A stretch of DNA of 64,000 nucleotides from Mya arenaria (GCF_026914265.1 NC_069135.1:20329639-20393638), one strand, 5' to 3'; shown: positions 1 through 33,109, counted from the first letter of the stretch. Numbers and translations: made by a program. The notes: generated by a model not told the origin, from the sequence alone.

Positions 1-2690
1 GCCAAATGTCTAAGCTCTAGGCCAAGTAAGTTCAGAGGAGAAGATTTTTTAAGTTTTCACTATAAACATATAAAGAAAACCCATGACCCCCCGGGGCGGG
101 GCCAATTTTGACCCCAAGGGCAATAATTTGAACAAACTTTGTAGAGGTCCACTAGACGATGAATCATGCCAAATATATAAGCTCTAGTCCAAGTCAGTTA
201 AGAGGAGAAGATTTTTGAAGTTTTAACTATAAACATATCAAGTATACTCATGACCCCCCTGGGCGGGGCCAATTTTGACCCCAAGGCCATAATTTGAACA
301 ATCTTTGTAGAAGTCCACTAGACGATGAATCATGCCAAATATCTAAGCTCTAGTCCAAGTAAGTTCAAAGGAGAAGATTTTTGAAGTTTTCACTATAAAC
401 ATATAGAGAAAACCCATGACTCCCCGGGGCGGGGCCAATTTTGACCCCAAGGCCATAATTTGAACAATCTTTGTAAAGGTCCACTAGACGATGAATCATG
501 CCAAATATCTAAGCTCTATTCCAAGTAAGTTCAGAGGGGAAGATTTTTTTAAGTTTTAACTATAAACATATAGAGAATACCCATGACCCCCCCAGGGCGG
601 GGCCAATTTTGACCCCAGGGCCATAATTTGAACAAACTTTGTAGAGTTCCACTAGACGATGAATCATGCCAAATATCTAAGCTCTAGGCCAAGTAAGTTC
701 AGAGGAGAAGATTTTTTAAGTTTTCACTATAAACATACAAGGTTTTTCTAATAATTGACCTAGTGACCTAGTTATTGACTGCGGATGACCCAATATCGAA
801 CTTGACCTAGATTTTATAGAGATGATTATTCTGACCAACTTGCATTGAGATTAGGCTAAAATTGTGACCTCTATTGTGTTCACAAGGTTTTTGTACTAAT
901 TGACCTAGTGACCTAGTTAGTGACCGCGGATGACCCAATATCGAACTTGACCTACATTTTATAGAGATGATCATTCTGACCAAGTTGCATTGAGATTAGG
1001 CTAAAATTGTGACCTCTATTGTGTTCACAAGGTTTTTCTTCTAATTGACCTAGTGACCTAGTTTTTGACCTGGGTTGACCCAATATGGAACTTGACCTAG
1101 CTTATGTTAAGATGATCATTCTGACCAAGTTTCATTAAGATAAGGCTAAAATTGTGACCTCTATTTTGTTCACAAGGTTTTTCTAATAATTGACCTAGTG
1201 ACCTAGTTATTGACTGCGTATGACCCAATATCGAACTTGACCCAGATTTTATAGAGATGATCATTCTGACCAAGTTGCATTAAGATTAGCCTAAAATTGT
1301 GACCTCTTTTGTGTTCACAAGGTTTTTGTACTAATTGACCTAGTGACCAAGTTATTGACCGCGGATGACCCAATATCGAACTTGAAATAGATTTTATAGA
1401 GATGATCATTCTGACCAAGTTGCATTGAGATTAGGCTAAAATTGTGACCTCTATTGTGTTCACAAGGTTTTTGTACTAATTGACCTAGTGACCTAGTTAT
1501 TGACCGTGAATGACCCAATATCAAACTTGACCTACATTTTACAGCGATGATCATTCTGACCAATTTGCATTGAGATTAGGCTAAAATTGTGACCTCTATT
1601 GTGTTCACAAGGTTTTTCTACTAATTGACCTAGTGACCTAGTTATTGACCGCGGATGACCCAATATCGAACTTGACCTAGATTTTATAGAGATGATCATT
1701 CTGACCAAGTTGCATTGAGATTAGGCTAAAATTGTGACCTCTAATGTGTTCACAAGGTATTTCTACTAATTGACCTACTGACCTAGTTTTTGACCCCAGA
1801 TGACCCAATATCGAACTTGACCTAGATTTGATAGAGATGATCAGTCTGACCAAGTTTCATAAAGATTAGGCTAAAATTGTGACCTCTATTGTGTTCACAA
1901 GGTTTTCCTACTAATTGACCTAGTGACCTAGTTATTGACCGCGGATGACCCAATATCGAACTTGACCTAGATTTTATAGAGATGATCATTCTGACCAAGT
2001 TGCATTGAGATTAGGCTAAAATTGTGACCTCTAATGTGTTCACAAGGTATTTCTACTAATTGACCTACTGACCTAGTTTTTGACCCCAGATGACCCAATA
2101 TCGAACTTGACCTAGATTTCATAGAGATGATCAGTCTGACCAAGTTTCATAAAGATTAGGTCAAAATTGTGACCTCTGTTGTGTTCACAAGGTTTTTCTA
2201 ATAATTGACCTAGTGACCTAGTTATTGACTGCGGATGACCCAATATCGAACTTTACCTAGATTTTATAGAGATGATTATTCTGACCAACTTGCATTGAGA
2301 TTAGGCTAAAATTGTGACCTCTATTGTGTTCACAAGGTTTTTGTACTAATTGACCTAGTGACCTAGTTGTTGACCGCGGATGACCCAATATCGAACTTGA
2401 CCTACATTTTATAGAGATGATCATTCTGACCAAGTTGCATTGAGATTAGGCTAAAATTGTGACCTCTATTGTGTTCACAAGGTTTTTCTACTAATTGACC
2501 TAGTGACCTTATTATTGACCGCAGATGACCCAATATCGAACTTGACCTAGATTTTATAGAGATGACCATTCTGACCAAGTTGCATTGACGGACGGACGGA
2601 CGGACGGACGGACGGACGGACGGACGGCGGACGAAGAGTGATCACAAAAGCTCACCTTGTCACTACGTGACAGGTGAGCTAAAAAACAAT
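1..2690 (+). repeat. Composite tandem-repeat element, 3' end at about 2690
   Basis: From 1 to about 740 there are roughly 4.5 copies of a 167-bp unit (shared AGACGATGAATCATGCCAAA). From 740 to 2588 there are about 13 copies of a 144-bp unit (shared GATGACCCAATATCGAACTT). A (GACG)n tract follows at 2588-2627. The end is a near-perfect hairpin (2649-2680) followed by GAGCTAAAAAAC. This resembles bivalve pearl/HINE-type non-autonomous elements, which carry tandem cores (inference). Reading frames here are by-products of the repeats. Confidence 0.85.
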
Positions 2691-3396
2691 GAGTAACTAT
2701 TTTTAACTTTATTTGTTCAATTAGATAAGTATAATGCAATTTGACTCAAACCCTGCACTACATGAACAATAAATTACTAATGCAATATCAAAAAAGATTA
2801 AGTAAAGATATACTATACACTGACACATTATATCATGCATATTAGGATACGGAAATTAAATGATATACAAAGTAAAATGATGTAACGGTAGGAATATTTA
2901 ATTGATAACTCCATTTATTTGATAAATAACCCTTTTTCATTGGCAATATTGAGCACAAACACACTTCAAATTCAGCTATTATTTGTAAAGAGTAAGGAAA
3001 TTCATGTCTGCTAAAATAAAAAGGTTACCTATTAGATTTTTTATTTACTATGTGAAAAGATGCTGAAAAATTAATCGACACATAGAGGTCTAACCTTAAT
3101 AAGCATAATGAAAAAAGTGTAATGCTGTTATATACCAAATAAAAATACAATTGAACATGGATTCATTACTTTCTTTTCATATCTGCTTAATTACCAAGGG
3201 CGGACTTAATCTGAGTTTATCAGCATATCAACCGTGATAGGCATCAAAATGTCTTCACTTGTGGAACAGCAGCTATTTTATGTACAAATAGCAGTTATTG
3301 CATGTACGAATAGCAACGTTTATATGTATGTAAATAGTGAAGAAATATTGCCAATTCATAAGGTTTACTGTATAAGATAAGTGTTTCAATTTGACA
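2691..3396. other. AT-rich intergenic DNA, nothing recognised
   Basis: No open frame, repeat array or motif that I can support. Confidence 0.5.
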
Positions 3397-3635
3397 CAGG
3401 GCACTATTCACAAAACAGCTTAATTCATTTCTTAACTTAAGTTGATTCTTAAAATTTCATAGTTGTAAAGTAATGCATAACTGTTTATAACATAACACAT
3501 GTGCATTCAATATGTCAATAGTGCATTTACGAAATTAGAAAAGTTTTTATATCATAGATCCACAGAGAAACTTAAATCAGGAAAGTGACTTAAGTTAGGA
3601 AATGCCTTAACATGTTTTATAAATAGCAGACCAGG
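3397..3635. mobile_element. MITE-like element with TTAA-rich inverted ends
   Basis: The left end CAGGGCACTATTCACAAAAC and the right end (reverse complement CCTGGTCTGCTATTTATAAA) are imperfect inverted repeats about 240 bp apart. The start at 55567 (CTGGGCCGTTATTCATAAAA) belongs to the same broad family. Confidence 0.55.
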
Positions 3636-3861
3636 TTATTTAATGTTGTTAAGCCTTATTATGATGGTATGGAATCATGAAATACGTACAATAATAGAAA
3701 AAGTGAATTCTTACTACAAATATACAATAAATTGCAAGAAAAGTTAATAACTGATACAGAATATATAGAAGCACTTTAATCAAATGGCAAGTCCAATCAC
3801 AAGTAATCTTGAAACCAGTGAATTAATACAAGAATAAAATGTTAATGCAGTCTTAAAATAA

Positions 3862-6800
3862 AACAAGAGGGCCGTGGAGCCAAAGTCATCACTTGTGTTT
3901 TTCGTTTTTTGTCTTTAACTCGACAAATTCTTAATGTGCTTATTGTCCCTGGCGACATGTGTACCAATGTCCAAATGAATATCTTCAACGTTTTCTGAGC
4001 TTGAATATTTATTGAGCTATATTCAATCTTGCTCGTCGTAATGTAATTACTCGTTGCCGCTGACACCAAGAATATCTTATATTTCGAACAGCAGTTAGAA
4101 AATGAATGATTTTATATCTTCAACACTTAGTTAATAAGAATTGATTTTAATTATATATATTATAATAATAGTAATACAAATGTTGTTACGGTCACTTCAT
4201 TTTAGCTTTCTTATAAAAGAAGTTGGAGAAGCAAGTTGCAGACTTCGTTGCTGCCTTACATAATACTTTACAATTTATTGAAGTAAAAAACGGATACATG
4301 TTCTCATGTTTTAGTGTTCTCTTGAATGTCTCTTATTTCATGCAAGTATTTAACTTTTTAATCAAACAACTGAATGCAATTTTGGTGTTCATTTTTGCTC
4401 AGAGCTTCTTAAATTATCAGAATCATTTATGCAACCTGAACAGTGAAGACTTGTGTGCAATAAAAAATTACAGGTAAAATATAAACGATTCTATCGAAAC
4501 AATAATTATGATTAATCCTTTCTTTGGACAGATATAACAACAATGTTACATAAAACTCTGAAACAACATGAATATCAAATATGATGTTGTGTTTAATGCT
4601 TATACAAAATTTAGTATCACAACTGCTCCAATCACATGAAAAGTGTATTTTTCATTGCCTCCAAAAGATAACAAATTCACAACAAATATATAATTTATTT
4701 ATCATCTGGTAATGGTAAATATTCCTCAATTTTATCATAAAGTTCTATTGCGAAAAGTGCCTATCATTAACTGTTGACACTTGCTCCCTCAAAGTTACGC
4801 CAAGTTCAGATATAAATAAGAAGATAAAATACAAGTTCCTTCATTTTCATTGCAAGTACAGAATAATGATTACACAAGAAGACGCTTATTAAAAAGTTGT
4901 AAAACTTGGTTCAGTATTGTGTATTTTCACAATCATTCAAGCATACATTTATAAAATGATCAAAGAAAACCACTAAAATGATTTAACTACGAGACAAAAT
5001 GATCTATCAAAATGTTGATGTAAAAAAAGGTTGCTGAAACAACGGGCACTGATGCATCTGACACAATTATATCGGTAGTTGCATAAAAACAGATCATGCT
5101 ATTACATATAGTGCTAATTATAGAGATAAATGTAACATCATATACAAGGGATTTGGCACTACTGTAAATAACTTGAAATCTGTGAGGCCCTTTTTATATA
5201 TATATTTTTTTTTTAATAACCTTTTTTTTCGGGAGGTTTAATACATGTTTTCGCAAAGCCATGATGATGTAAATAGCTCACATATACACAATCTATTTTT
5301 GTAAATATTTCTAAGCAAAGTTTTAAATTTTTGAAGTGGTATGATCCAATATACATAAGCAAAAAAAACTTCACAAAATTTAAGCAATTTATAGTAGTAA
5401 TAACATAGCATCAATGCATAAAAATAGTATAGTGTATATCGAGTATGTTGTTTCATACCAGAGGTCGAAATGTTCTGTTTAAAATGAAAATCCGTGGAAA
5501 TAGTACCAGCAGGTACCAAAGGATATTAAATAAAGGTTTGGATACCTTCTGGTTAACCAAACCATATATCAATCACTACTGATTACAATTCTAATACTGG
5601 TAAAGCATTGTTGGAAACTCCCGGTGCACTATTATGCTCAGCTTTATGGGAAACACGATATCATGAAGAATTGATCAGGTAGATTCATTGGCCTATGGGA
5701 CCTCTTCTGAATTTAAGCCAATGAAATTATGCTGTGGATTCTTTGTTTATTAGTGACATATGCCATGCATAACATCATGGTTAATCTTGAGGAGTTGAGC
5801 ATTACTGATTTGTAACCTGCGATTTCATTGGAAGAAGAGTTTTCTACCTTACTTATGGATATTCATTGTCAATTTTCCGGCAGTACTACTTTAGTGTACC
5901 GGTAAACAGAATATTGTACCGGGATTTCCATCAACACTGTGATAGAAGCATCTCCCATTGTTATTTTGTTTTTTTTATTGATTGTCAACTCAAGAAGAAG
6001 TAATAATTTACAAAATGTGTAAAAAAATGGAAACTTTACTCATATAAAAAGCTTCTTTTTCATATTGAAAAATGCTTTAGCAATAAAAAAAAAAGATACA
6101 AACATTATTGTTAAACAACAAACAGGGACTTTACGAAGGTACTTTTTGTTTACAAAATTGTTCACAGCTAAAAATATAAGTTCGTCAAACTGTGTTTCCA
6201 ACAAAGTAATATTTTAATCATTTATTTTCAATGGAAATTTAATGAATCATCACCTCTATATGAAACAAGCTCTAAAGAGAATATATCCTTAACCAAAGAT
6301 GTAAAAAACAAGCATGAGCATTTTTAATAAATTCTGAAGAGATGATACATAAAAGCCTTGGTCAAAAGTGTTTTTGCACTATCATGATGTGTTCTGTACT
6401 CACTAATGTCTTGAGTGAGAGTGTGAGACGAAAATGGTAAAAATGTTATATGTGTACAAATAATCAGTTCTTCAATCAAACAGAATTCTTTGTCTAATAA
6501 TATATTATAGATATTTTGAAAAAATTAAGAATTCAGTTTTTTGAGCATGAGTCCCCAACTCAGACTCAAAACATTAGTGAATACCATAACCCAGATAATT
6601 ACAAGTATTTTGCATATAATCTATAAAGTCTTAGCCAGCCATATAAAAATCAACATTTTTTCACTTCTAAAGCAAACAGTGAGGGTCAATAAAACATTTT
6701 CTAAATTGAGATTATCAATGAATATTTCAGCTAATTGGGATTTTCATAATAAGTTTTCACACTTGAGAGAGCGTTGAACACCTTTCCATCTGGTGGGAAA

Positions 6801-7325
6801 ATCATCTACAGTGTCTGTGTATGTGTACACTACAAAACGAAACAATACCTGAAAATAGAAAAAAAAGCATTCAAAAATACAAGTTTTTTAACAAAATTGA
6901 TTGCATCACCTGTCGCTTTTGTCAATTCATGGGCCATTACTGTGGTGTAACAATGGCGATCAAACTTGTTATTAAACATAGTCAAGATATTATGGCAACC
7001 AGCATTCATGCTAAGTTTTGTTAAGATTGGAGAAGATTTGTCTAAGTTAGAGAATGGAAATGAAAGTGTAACCACCGACGATGATGACATACAACATTTC
7101 AAGGGTATAACAAATACCTCATCGAGAGTAATGAATCTTTGCATCTATCCGTTTTGCAATTTTTAACAAACAAAGGTACCAAGTGACATTTTGTTTAGTG
7201 GTAAAAACGATAATTCAAGGGCTGAATGCAACTTGATGTAAATTCATATAAAAATAGGAGTTTAAAACGTCTAAGGCTGAGAGCATATTATTTGGCATGA
7301 CAACAATGCCATTAATAATGTAAAT
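3862..7325. other. Intergenic DNA with one repeat-end fragment
   Basis: 3862-3910 begins ACAAGAGGGCCGTGGAGCC, like the 5' ends of the tandem-core elements elsewhere. The rest is AT-rich. The short open frames (for example 4223-4477, 6541-6777, 6821-7024) resemble no protein I know. Confidence 0.4.
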
Positions 7326-8300
7326 GAAACAAGAGCTGTCACAGTATGTGACGAATGCCCCCGAATGTGACATTGTATTATGAACAAGGCCAGTACATGA
7401 AAAGTTGATCTTGCCTTTACGTGTCAAATACATATGGGAAGTTATTTTAATTTGCCTCTGAACATAAAAAAATACCGCCCATAGTTGACAACCTACACTA
7501 TTATGTCCTTATATTCAGCATTTCATTGTGAATAAACACCAAGTGTGACCTTGAACTTAGAGGTAGGGACATGGGTCTTGTACGTGACATGTCGTCTTGG
7601 TATGTCAAACACATGTGGCAAGTTATTTTAAAATCTGTCCATACAAGAGAAAGTTACAGCTTGGATGCGACAAACTATACTCTGTGTCCTTATATGCAGC
7701 ATTCCATTGTAAATAAACACCAAGTGTGACCTTGAACTTAGAGGTAGGGACATGGGTCTTGCACGTGACACGTCGTCTTGGTATGTCAAATACATCTGGC
7801 AAGTCATTTTAAAATCTGTTAATACAAGAGAAAGTTACAGCCTGGACCCGACAACCTATACTCTATGTCCTTATATGCAGCATTCCATTGTGAATAAACA
7901 CTAAGTGTGACCTTGACCTTAGAGGTAGGGACACAGGTCTTGCACGTGACACGTCATCTTGGTATGTGGAACACATGTGGCAAGTCATTTTAAAATCTGT
8001 CCATACAAGGGAAAGTTACAGCCCGAACACGACAACCTATACTCTATGTCCTTATATGCAGCACTCCATTGTGAATTAACACTAAGTGTGACCTTGACCT
8101 TAGAGGTAGGGACACAGGTCTTGCACGTGACACATCGTCTTGGTATGTGGACCACATGTGGCAAGTTATTTTAAAATCTGTCCATACAAGGGAAAGTTAC
8201 AGCCCGGACACGAGTTATCAGACACACAGACGGACGGACGGACAGACAGACAGTGCGATTCTAATATGCCCACCTTCGGGGGGGGCATAAAAAAAAAAAA
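7326..8300 (+). repeat. Tandem-core element, about 181-bp units
   Basis: Begins ACAAGAGCTGTCACAGTATG and holds about four copies of a 181-bp unit (starts near 7504, 7686, 7866 and 8046). It ends in a (GACG/GACA)n tract at 8230-8250 and GCGATTCTAATATGCCCACC. A single-unit copy lies at 20279-20572. Confidence 0.8.
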
Positions 8301-8564
8301 AAAGTATAAACATTACGTAAACTTCAAACTTTTCTTATTGAAAATCAGACACATTTCATGGAAGCAAAATAATACAGCAAAAGATACCATAATATTGCCT
8401 CATCTTATCAGTGAACTAAGGCCAAAATTATATATTGGTTCAGATACAGGAAGGCTTTTTTTAAAATATGTGTTCTAAGCCATATTCCATATAAAGCTTT
8501 AAAGGTCCTAAACAACATATTAAAGCACAAACTTAAAAAAATATTTTTTCTTATTTTATATCTT

Positions 8565-8660
8565 TTTTTACAAACTGACTTTAATATCAGTAGGGTCGGC
8601 ACCTATTTCGTAGGTAGGGTCGGGTTACCAGAACCAAATATACTTCCTTTTTAGGCCTAA
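8565..8660. mobile_element. Fragment of the TTAGGCCTAA MITE family
   Basis: Shares GTAGGTAGGGTCGGGTTACC and a terminal TTTTTAGGCCTAA with the complete element at 18396-18728. Confidence 0.6.
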
Positions 8661-9106
8661 GAATATTACAATCGCTTTTTGGAATCAATATTTCTCAGGA
8701 ATAATAATATCTTCAAAAGTGATGTTACTTATATAAGTTCATTCACAGCTTATTTGATTTTGTAAGCCAAGATTTCCAAGTGAAACTGTAACACTGATAT
8801 AATATTGAACAGAAATTCTTGATGTAACGATATTTTGTTGTACACATGATGGTAGATGGTGTCTTTAAGTATGTTTAATTAAGCATTAAACTGCCAGACC
8901 TTCAGCTTCTAAAACTGCTTTTGACTACAAAAGATAGCAGAATTAATTTCCTCTCAATTTGAATACTTACCGGTAGACAATTTTTGAGATCAAGTTTCCT
9001 ATGAATTCATTTGAATAGTTTAAAAAAAATAATCTCCTAACAGCATTTAACTAATTCAAAACCACTTATGCAATGCAACTTACATGGCGATAACTGGAGG
9101 CAGTTT
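8661..9106 (-). other. Probable 3' UTR/flank of Rap1 isoform b
   Basis: This stretch follows the exon 6b stop codon in the direction of transcription. It is AT-rich with no further open frame that resembles a protein. I could not fix a poly(A) site. Confidence 0.35.
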
Positions 9107-28297
<19,191 letters not shown>

Positions 28298-28461
28298 TTT
28301 CAGCCTTGATTATCTGAAAAACATCAATAAATAAATACATCTACAGCATACGTTGTCTCAGTGACACTTGACTTAATTTTATATGAAGACTGGTTACATG
28401 GTATTTTAAGTATTTGAACAAAATAACACTTCTTCACCCGCCATTTTCATTTGTCTTGATC

Positions 28462-28530
28462 AGGGGGATAGCTGAGTGGTAAGTGTATCCAATTCTTTAT
28501 CAGAATAAATCAGGTTTAATACCCTAAAAC
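28462..28530 (+). repeat. tRNA-derived fragment (SINE head or tRNA relic)
   Basis: Box A-like TAGCTGAGTGGTAAGTG and box B-like GGTTTAATACCC at tRNA spacing. The cloverleaf is poor, so this is not a working tRNA gene. Confidence 0.5.
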
Positions 28531-28960
28531 TTATTATTTAAAGAACACACCTTGAGGCTTGACATTTTTAACCAGCTTTCATGAGTAATTCGAACCTCAT
28601 AGCATGTTCATTATAGTCAGGGTACGAATCATTTTTAGGGCAATTCAAGAGCAAATGCAGGGAAGCATATGGAAGCTTAAATTAATCATAACTTAACTAC
28701 CGGAAACTAAATAAGATATATTATCCTTCGACAATCAACTCGATTGTCAAATTTAACCCCACCCACACACAATTTTATTACTCATATTTTTCCATCACAG
28801 AACAGGCAATTTGTAGTCCGAATTGATATAAGATCTACATAATTTAATAAACAATAGCACAACATAAATAAGTTGAGTTTTATAAGTGATTTTACCTAAA
28901 TTTAATTAAAATATTGTTCACTTCCCAGTTGATCGGATTGTTGTGTGTAATGGCTGCTAG

Positions 28961-28968
28961 TGACGTCA
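28961..28968. promoter_or_regulatory. CRE-like site TGACGTCA upstream of Rap1
   Basis: A perfect 8-bp CREB/ATF palindrome lies about 650 bp upstream of the Rap1 coding exon 1, in a locally GC-richer patch (28930-29030). It is a candidate promoter element for Rap1. The transcription start is not visible, so the link is an inference. Confidence 0.35.
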
Positions 28969-30343
28969 GACCCAATTAAGTGTTACTATATTTGGAAATT
29001 GGCGAGCGCACCTGCTAAAGGCGTGCTTGAAGAAAGGTAAACCGGTTTAATTTAAAATAATAAAATCATACACAGTGATCTCCCTCGCAACCCAATAACT
29101 ACTTTGAATTCATATGAAATATATATATATATATATATGTTGGTTCCAACTGAGGACAATCGTATTGTTTGGCACATGAAGTTGGCCCTCATATGTTAAC
29201 ATAGCGTAAAATTTCAATAATGAAACCTTTGGGCTTCTCGTTATGTATATAATGGTGATTAAATGTTCAAACCAAGGAAGGCTATGCATTTACATAATGA
29301 TATGTGCTTAAATTTTGATAGTTGGTTGGTTTGCTTATTTTCTCAATACATTGTAAAACCAATGTTTATGTAAATTACATCAAACATCACATTTTCTTTC
29401 TTCAGCCACAGGTTTCTTTCGACAGAACAATATATGTACACTGAAGTGGACGGATTATGACTTTTCCTAACAAGGGCACGAATTCAGATGAAGAAAAAGG
29501 AACAACAGTAGAAATGTACATGAACATGGGATGCGGACTTAAATGCCAATGATACAATGCCGACATTCTGACGTTGAACAAACCGTAGATACATGAACCA
29601 CATGCAATCGGACCAGCCGTGAACTTCAGCATGCTACACACCTATATGGGTCCTTTAAGTCTGTTTTGAACTTTAAATTGAATTGCATAATGTTTGTTTA
29701 TTTGCTTGGAAATTTGTTTTCTGCAAACACGCGTGGACTCATTGACTTAGTACATTCCTTATTGCAAAATAATATTCGAGTCAAAGCATCAGAGGCAGCG
29801 AGCACATGTCACATTATTTTGACAGTAAGCACTTAAAATAGTGTGTTAAGTTTTGATTTTTTTCTCTCGAAAAACAGTTCCTAGCATCGCCCATGTTCCA
29901 CTATAATCTAATATTTCATTACGCCAAAAAAATCAAAAGTCTACCGGAGTGCGTGTTATAAATTCTGAGTCGAGCAAAATGTTTTGGGAAAATCTGCATA
30001 GACTGTCCATTTAGTTGCTTATTTTCGTCATTAATATTCGCAATACCTTTAAAGGAGGCATTCATAATTGATCTGTTGGCATGCAGGTCTGTTCCATGTC
30101 AACGTACTCGTACATCTTGCAGTAATAATGCCTTAGTCATTTAGTCAAGCACTACACAAGAATATACGAAACAGAGATAGAGAGAGAGAGATTAATCGTT
30201 ACATTAATTTGTCCGCAGTTTTCAATGTTTATTTATTCCGATTAATTTAAGTCCCATCAACTGAAATCCAAACAAAAACCTGCGGAAGTTATAACAACAC
30301 ATTTATAGGAATGTGTCGGCTGCAGATCAAACGGTACAGTTTG

Positions 30344-30351
30344 TGACGTCA
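30344..30351. promoter_or_regulatory. Second CRE-like site TGACGTCA
   Basis: A second perfect TGACGTCA lies 2 kb upstream of Rap1 exon 1, in a patch containing CACGAGCGG and AAAGGCGCGTGG. It could mark a distal promoter or an enhancer between Rap1 and the DIABLO-like gene. There is no direct support beyond the motif. Confidence 0.25.
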
Positions 30352-33040
30352 GAGCACGAGCGGTAATAAGATCAAAGGCGCGTGGTTATGGTTTGTATTT
30401 AAATCGGTCGATCGGATACCGTATGATACCATCTGATTGCCAGGATTTCGTCTAGGCTGGTAAGAAAATACCATACGATCGAAAAAGTATAATAATCAAC
30501 AATCGTCGTCTAGGAATCTTAAAAAATGACCGAAATGTTTGAATTCACTACGAATATGAATGAAACTTTAATTGTTACGAGAATAATGATAAATGATAAA
30601 TGATAAAATAAGATACGTAATATAAATCCATATCCGCGTTTACTTGTTCTATTATTAACCAACCTCCACATAAGAGAGCTAACAGTTGACAAGCAAATCG
30701 GCGATTTTCTTCAAGCAAATTAACACATTTAGTTGATAAATAACTGTTTCGCTAGAACATCATCATAGATTTGTAGAAATTGAAGTGCTGGATTTCTTCT
30801 CACAATCGATCGCGTCGTATAAAGGAGTATTCTACTAGCAGTATACAAAATAAACACCAAATTTCATGTGCAAAATACGATAGTTGAAGGTAAGGAAATG
30901 ATTTCAGACTTTAAACAATGCTGTTTTTTTCTGACTTTTTGTTAATTATGGTAAGCTTAGATATGATATAATTGATTTGATGCAACAGAAAAAAAAATCC
31001 CGACCGAACCTATTTTTTCCGCCATGTTACCGTAAACACAGGTATTTTTTTTTTTGGCCTAATAAAAGCAGCGCTGGGCACTCGATGTGAGCGTAAGATC
31101 GGATAGGTTTAAGCCAGTCGAAATGATTCAAAGATGCTCACTACAAATCAGATGGGCTCAAAATAAATAATGATTCATACGTACTGTACATAACAATACA
31201 TCTTTTTGATCCGACATTGAAGAAAACGCCCAACCCGATATTGGCAAGTCTTAATATTCAATAAATTATTAAAATAAGTGAAAACAACACACGAATATAA
31301 CGAAATAACCAAGGCTATGTTCACATATTTTATATGTCTGTAAAATAAATCCCCAGTGTACCTGTAGAAGCGTCAGCTAATGTTCATTGTTCTTCTCAAC
31401 GGGAAAACGGGCGAGTTTAATTACTTCCTGCAGCTTTAACTTTGGCTCTGCTACATAGGCGCATTTGAAATAAACAATGAATCAAAATAATTAACACGTC
31501 TTTGTGGATATTTGGAGGTTATTTTTTTTTTTTATTTATTTATTTATTTATTTTTTTTTTTGGGGGGGGGGGGGATTTTTCCTCGATCTAACCATATTTG
31601 CCACTATCAATTGTTCCAAGTTTAGTACCCTTTTGGAGGTTAAATGTGGTACTTGTACCTGTACATGACTTTCCTAAAACAATTTTTACTCACGGTTATA
31701 ATTCAAGAATGAGGTTGTTCTAGATAGTTTGGAGCAAAACCATGTTATATTTAGCAATAAACTGACAAAAGTTTAGAAAAAATACGACAATTAAAGTATG
31801 TCTAATCATTGCATTACCAAGTGAGTGACAAGAGGCTGGAAAAACAAAACAAGTAGAGGACCAGGGACTTTGATCAGCAGCATGATCTTAGAAGTGGGCC
31901 ATTATTGCAAGGGTGGACGGTCGGCGGAGAAGTGGCTAAAGGAGCTGCATGTAAATGCATACTTATGTTCTTTCACAATGTTCAGAATACAACCTTCATC
32001 TTCAACCAATGTAATTGCAGATATGCAAGCATTTATTACAAGGCTTAATCATTATGAGTTTAACCTGACTTTCAAGCAAACTCTTATCTTGTATTTAGAA
32101 TATGCTAGAAAGGATATAAAATGGCATTTTATTGTAGGTTTCAGAAAAGCGCGCCAAACTGTATGCGAAAAGAACGTCGTTGAAAATTGTGTCCCAGCCT
32201 TGTGCGCGCTGATGTTTGATCTGGATGTGAGAATGGGCTTAAATTTCAAAACAATGAAATTTTTATTTCACTGATAAATCTTTATAAACCACCGGAAAGC
32301 ATATATTTAATGTTTTACTTCGTATGCTTTGAAACATATTTTGTTGCTGCATAACTCTTTAACCTATTGTTGGTCACTGAACCTGACTGACCGAACAAAT
32401 TATAGCTATAATTAATAAGCGTTAACTTTTTAACATTTGAATAATGCTTTATTCCCCTTAGAGGCACCGAAACAAAATTGTCATGTCAAAAGTATCAATG
32501 AAAGAAAATTAAACAAGTGACACCACAAATAAGTTCACACGTCTTGATTGTTATTTTAAACCCGTCCGACTGATCAAATTAAAGTTGTTTTGCACCATGA
32601 TTGGCACCTCATTAAAGAATCTATTTATTAAATCAGAATACTGGTATTAGTTTATTATTTTTTCATATATATGTAAACTAATTCAGCCATTCTTCAACCC
32701 ATTACAGTTTTTCAATATAAATACAATATAGGGTACGAAATGATTATAGGTAGGGTACGAAATGACCAAATATCGGAGGTACAAAATGGTTACGAAATAA
32801 CTCAATTTAAAGCACACAATCTATTTGAATCTGTACATGATACACATCAAGTATTGATAGTCCAAATAATTGTACGTTGACGGAATTTTGATATGGCAAA
32901 TCCGTATAACACGTCTCTTATTTTAGACTACAAGTATGGACTGATCGACAGGTTACAACGTGACCAACCAAGTTTTCATAAGGGTATAAAATTATTTGTA
33001 TACGAGGTCACACGAACCAGTTCATTATAATTATTGATTG

Positions 33041-33075
33041 TGTTTGTGTGTGTGTGTGTGTGTGTGTGCGTGTGG
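33041..33075. repeat. (TG)n microsatellite
   Basis: About 15 TG units, followed by a G-run at 33081-33091. Confidence 0.9.
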
Positions 33076-33109
33076 CCGGAGGGGGGGGGGGAGTTGAGCA
33101 GGCGGGGTA

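Larger units (their letters stand above)
28531..33042. other. Intergenic DNA upstream of Rap1
   Basis: Contains the two CRE-like sites, an (AT)n tract (29117-29138), a (GA)n tract (30173-30190), a piece of the TTAGGCCTAA MITE family near 30990-31065, T- and G-runs at 31525-31575, and short GGTACGAAATG repeats near 32730-32790. No gene recognised. Confidence 0.45.

Noticed and set aside
1203..1563. Frames of 71 and 82 residues with the motif QLVQKPCEH
   Set aside because: Two registers of the 144-bp tandem repeat.
28462..28530. Functional tRNA gene
   Set aside because: Boxes A and B are recognisable but the acceptor stem and anticodon arm do not pair; it fits a SINE or relic.
29402..29641. 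79-residue minus-strand frame upstream of Rap1
   Set aside because: No family likeness, no supporting splice sites, and length compatible with chance.
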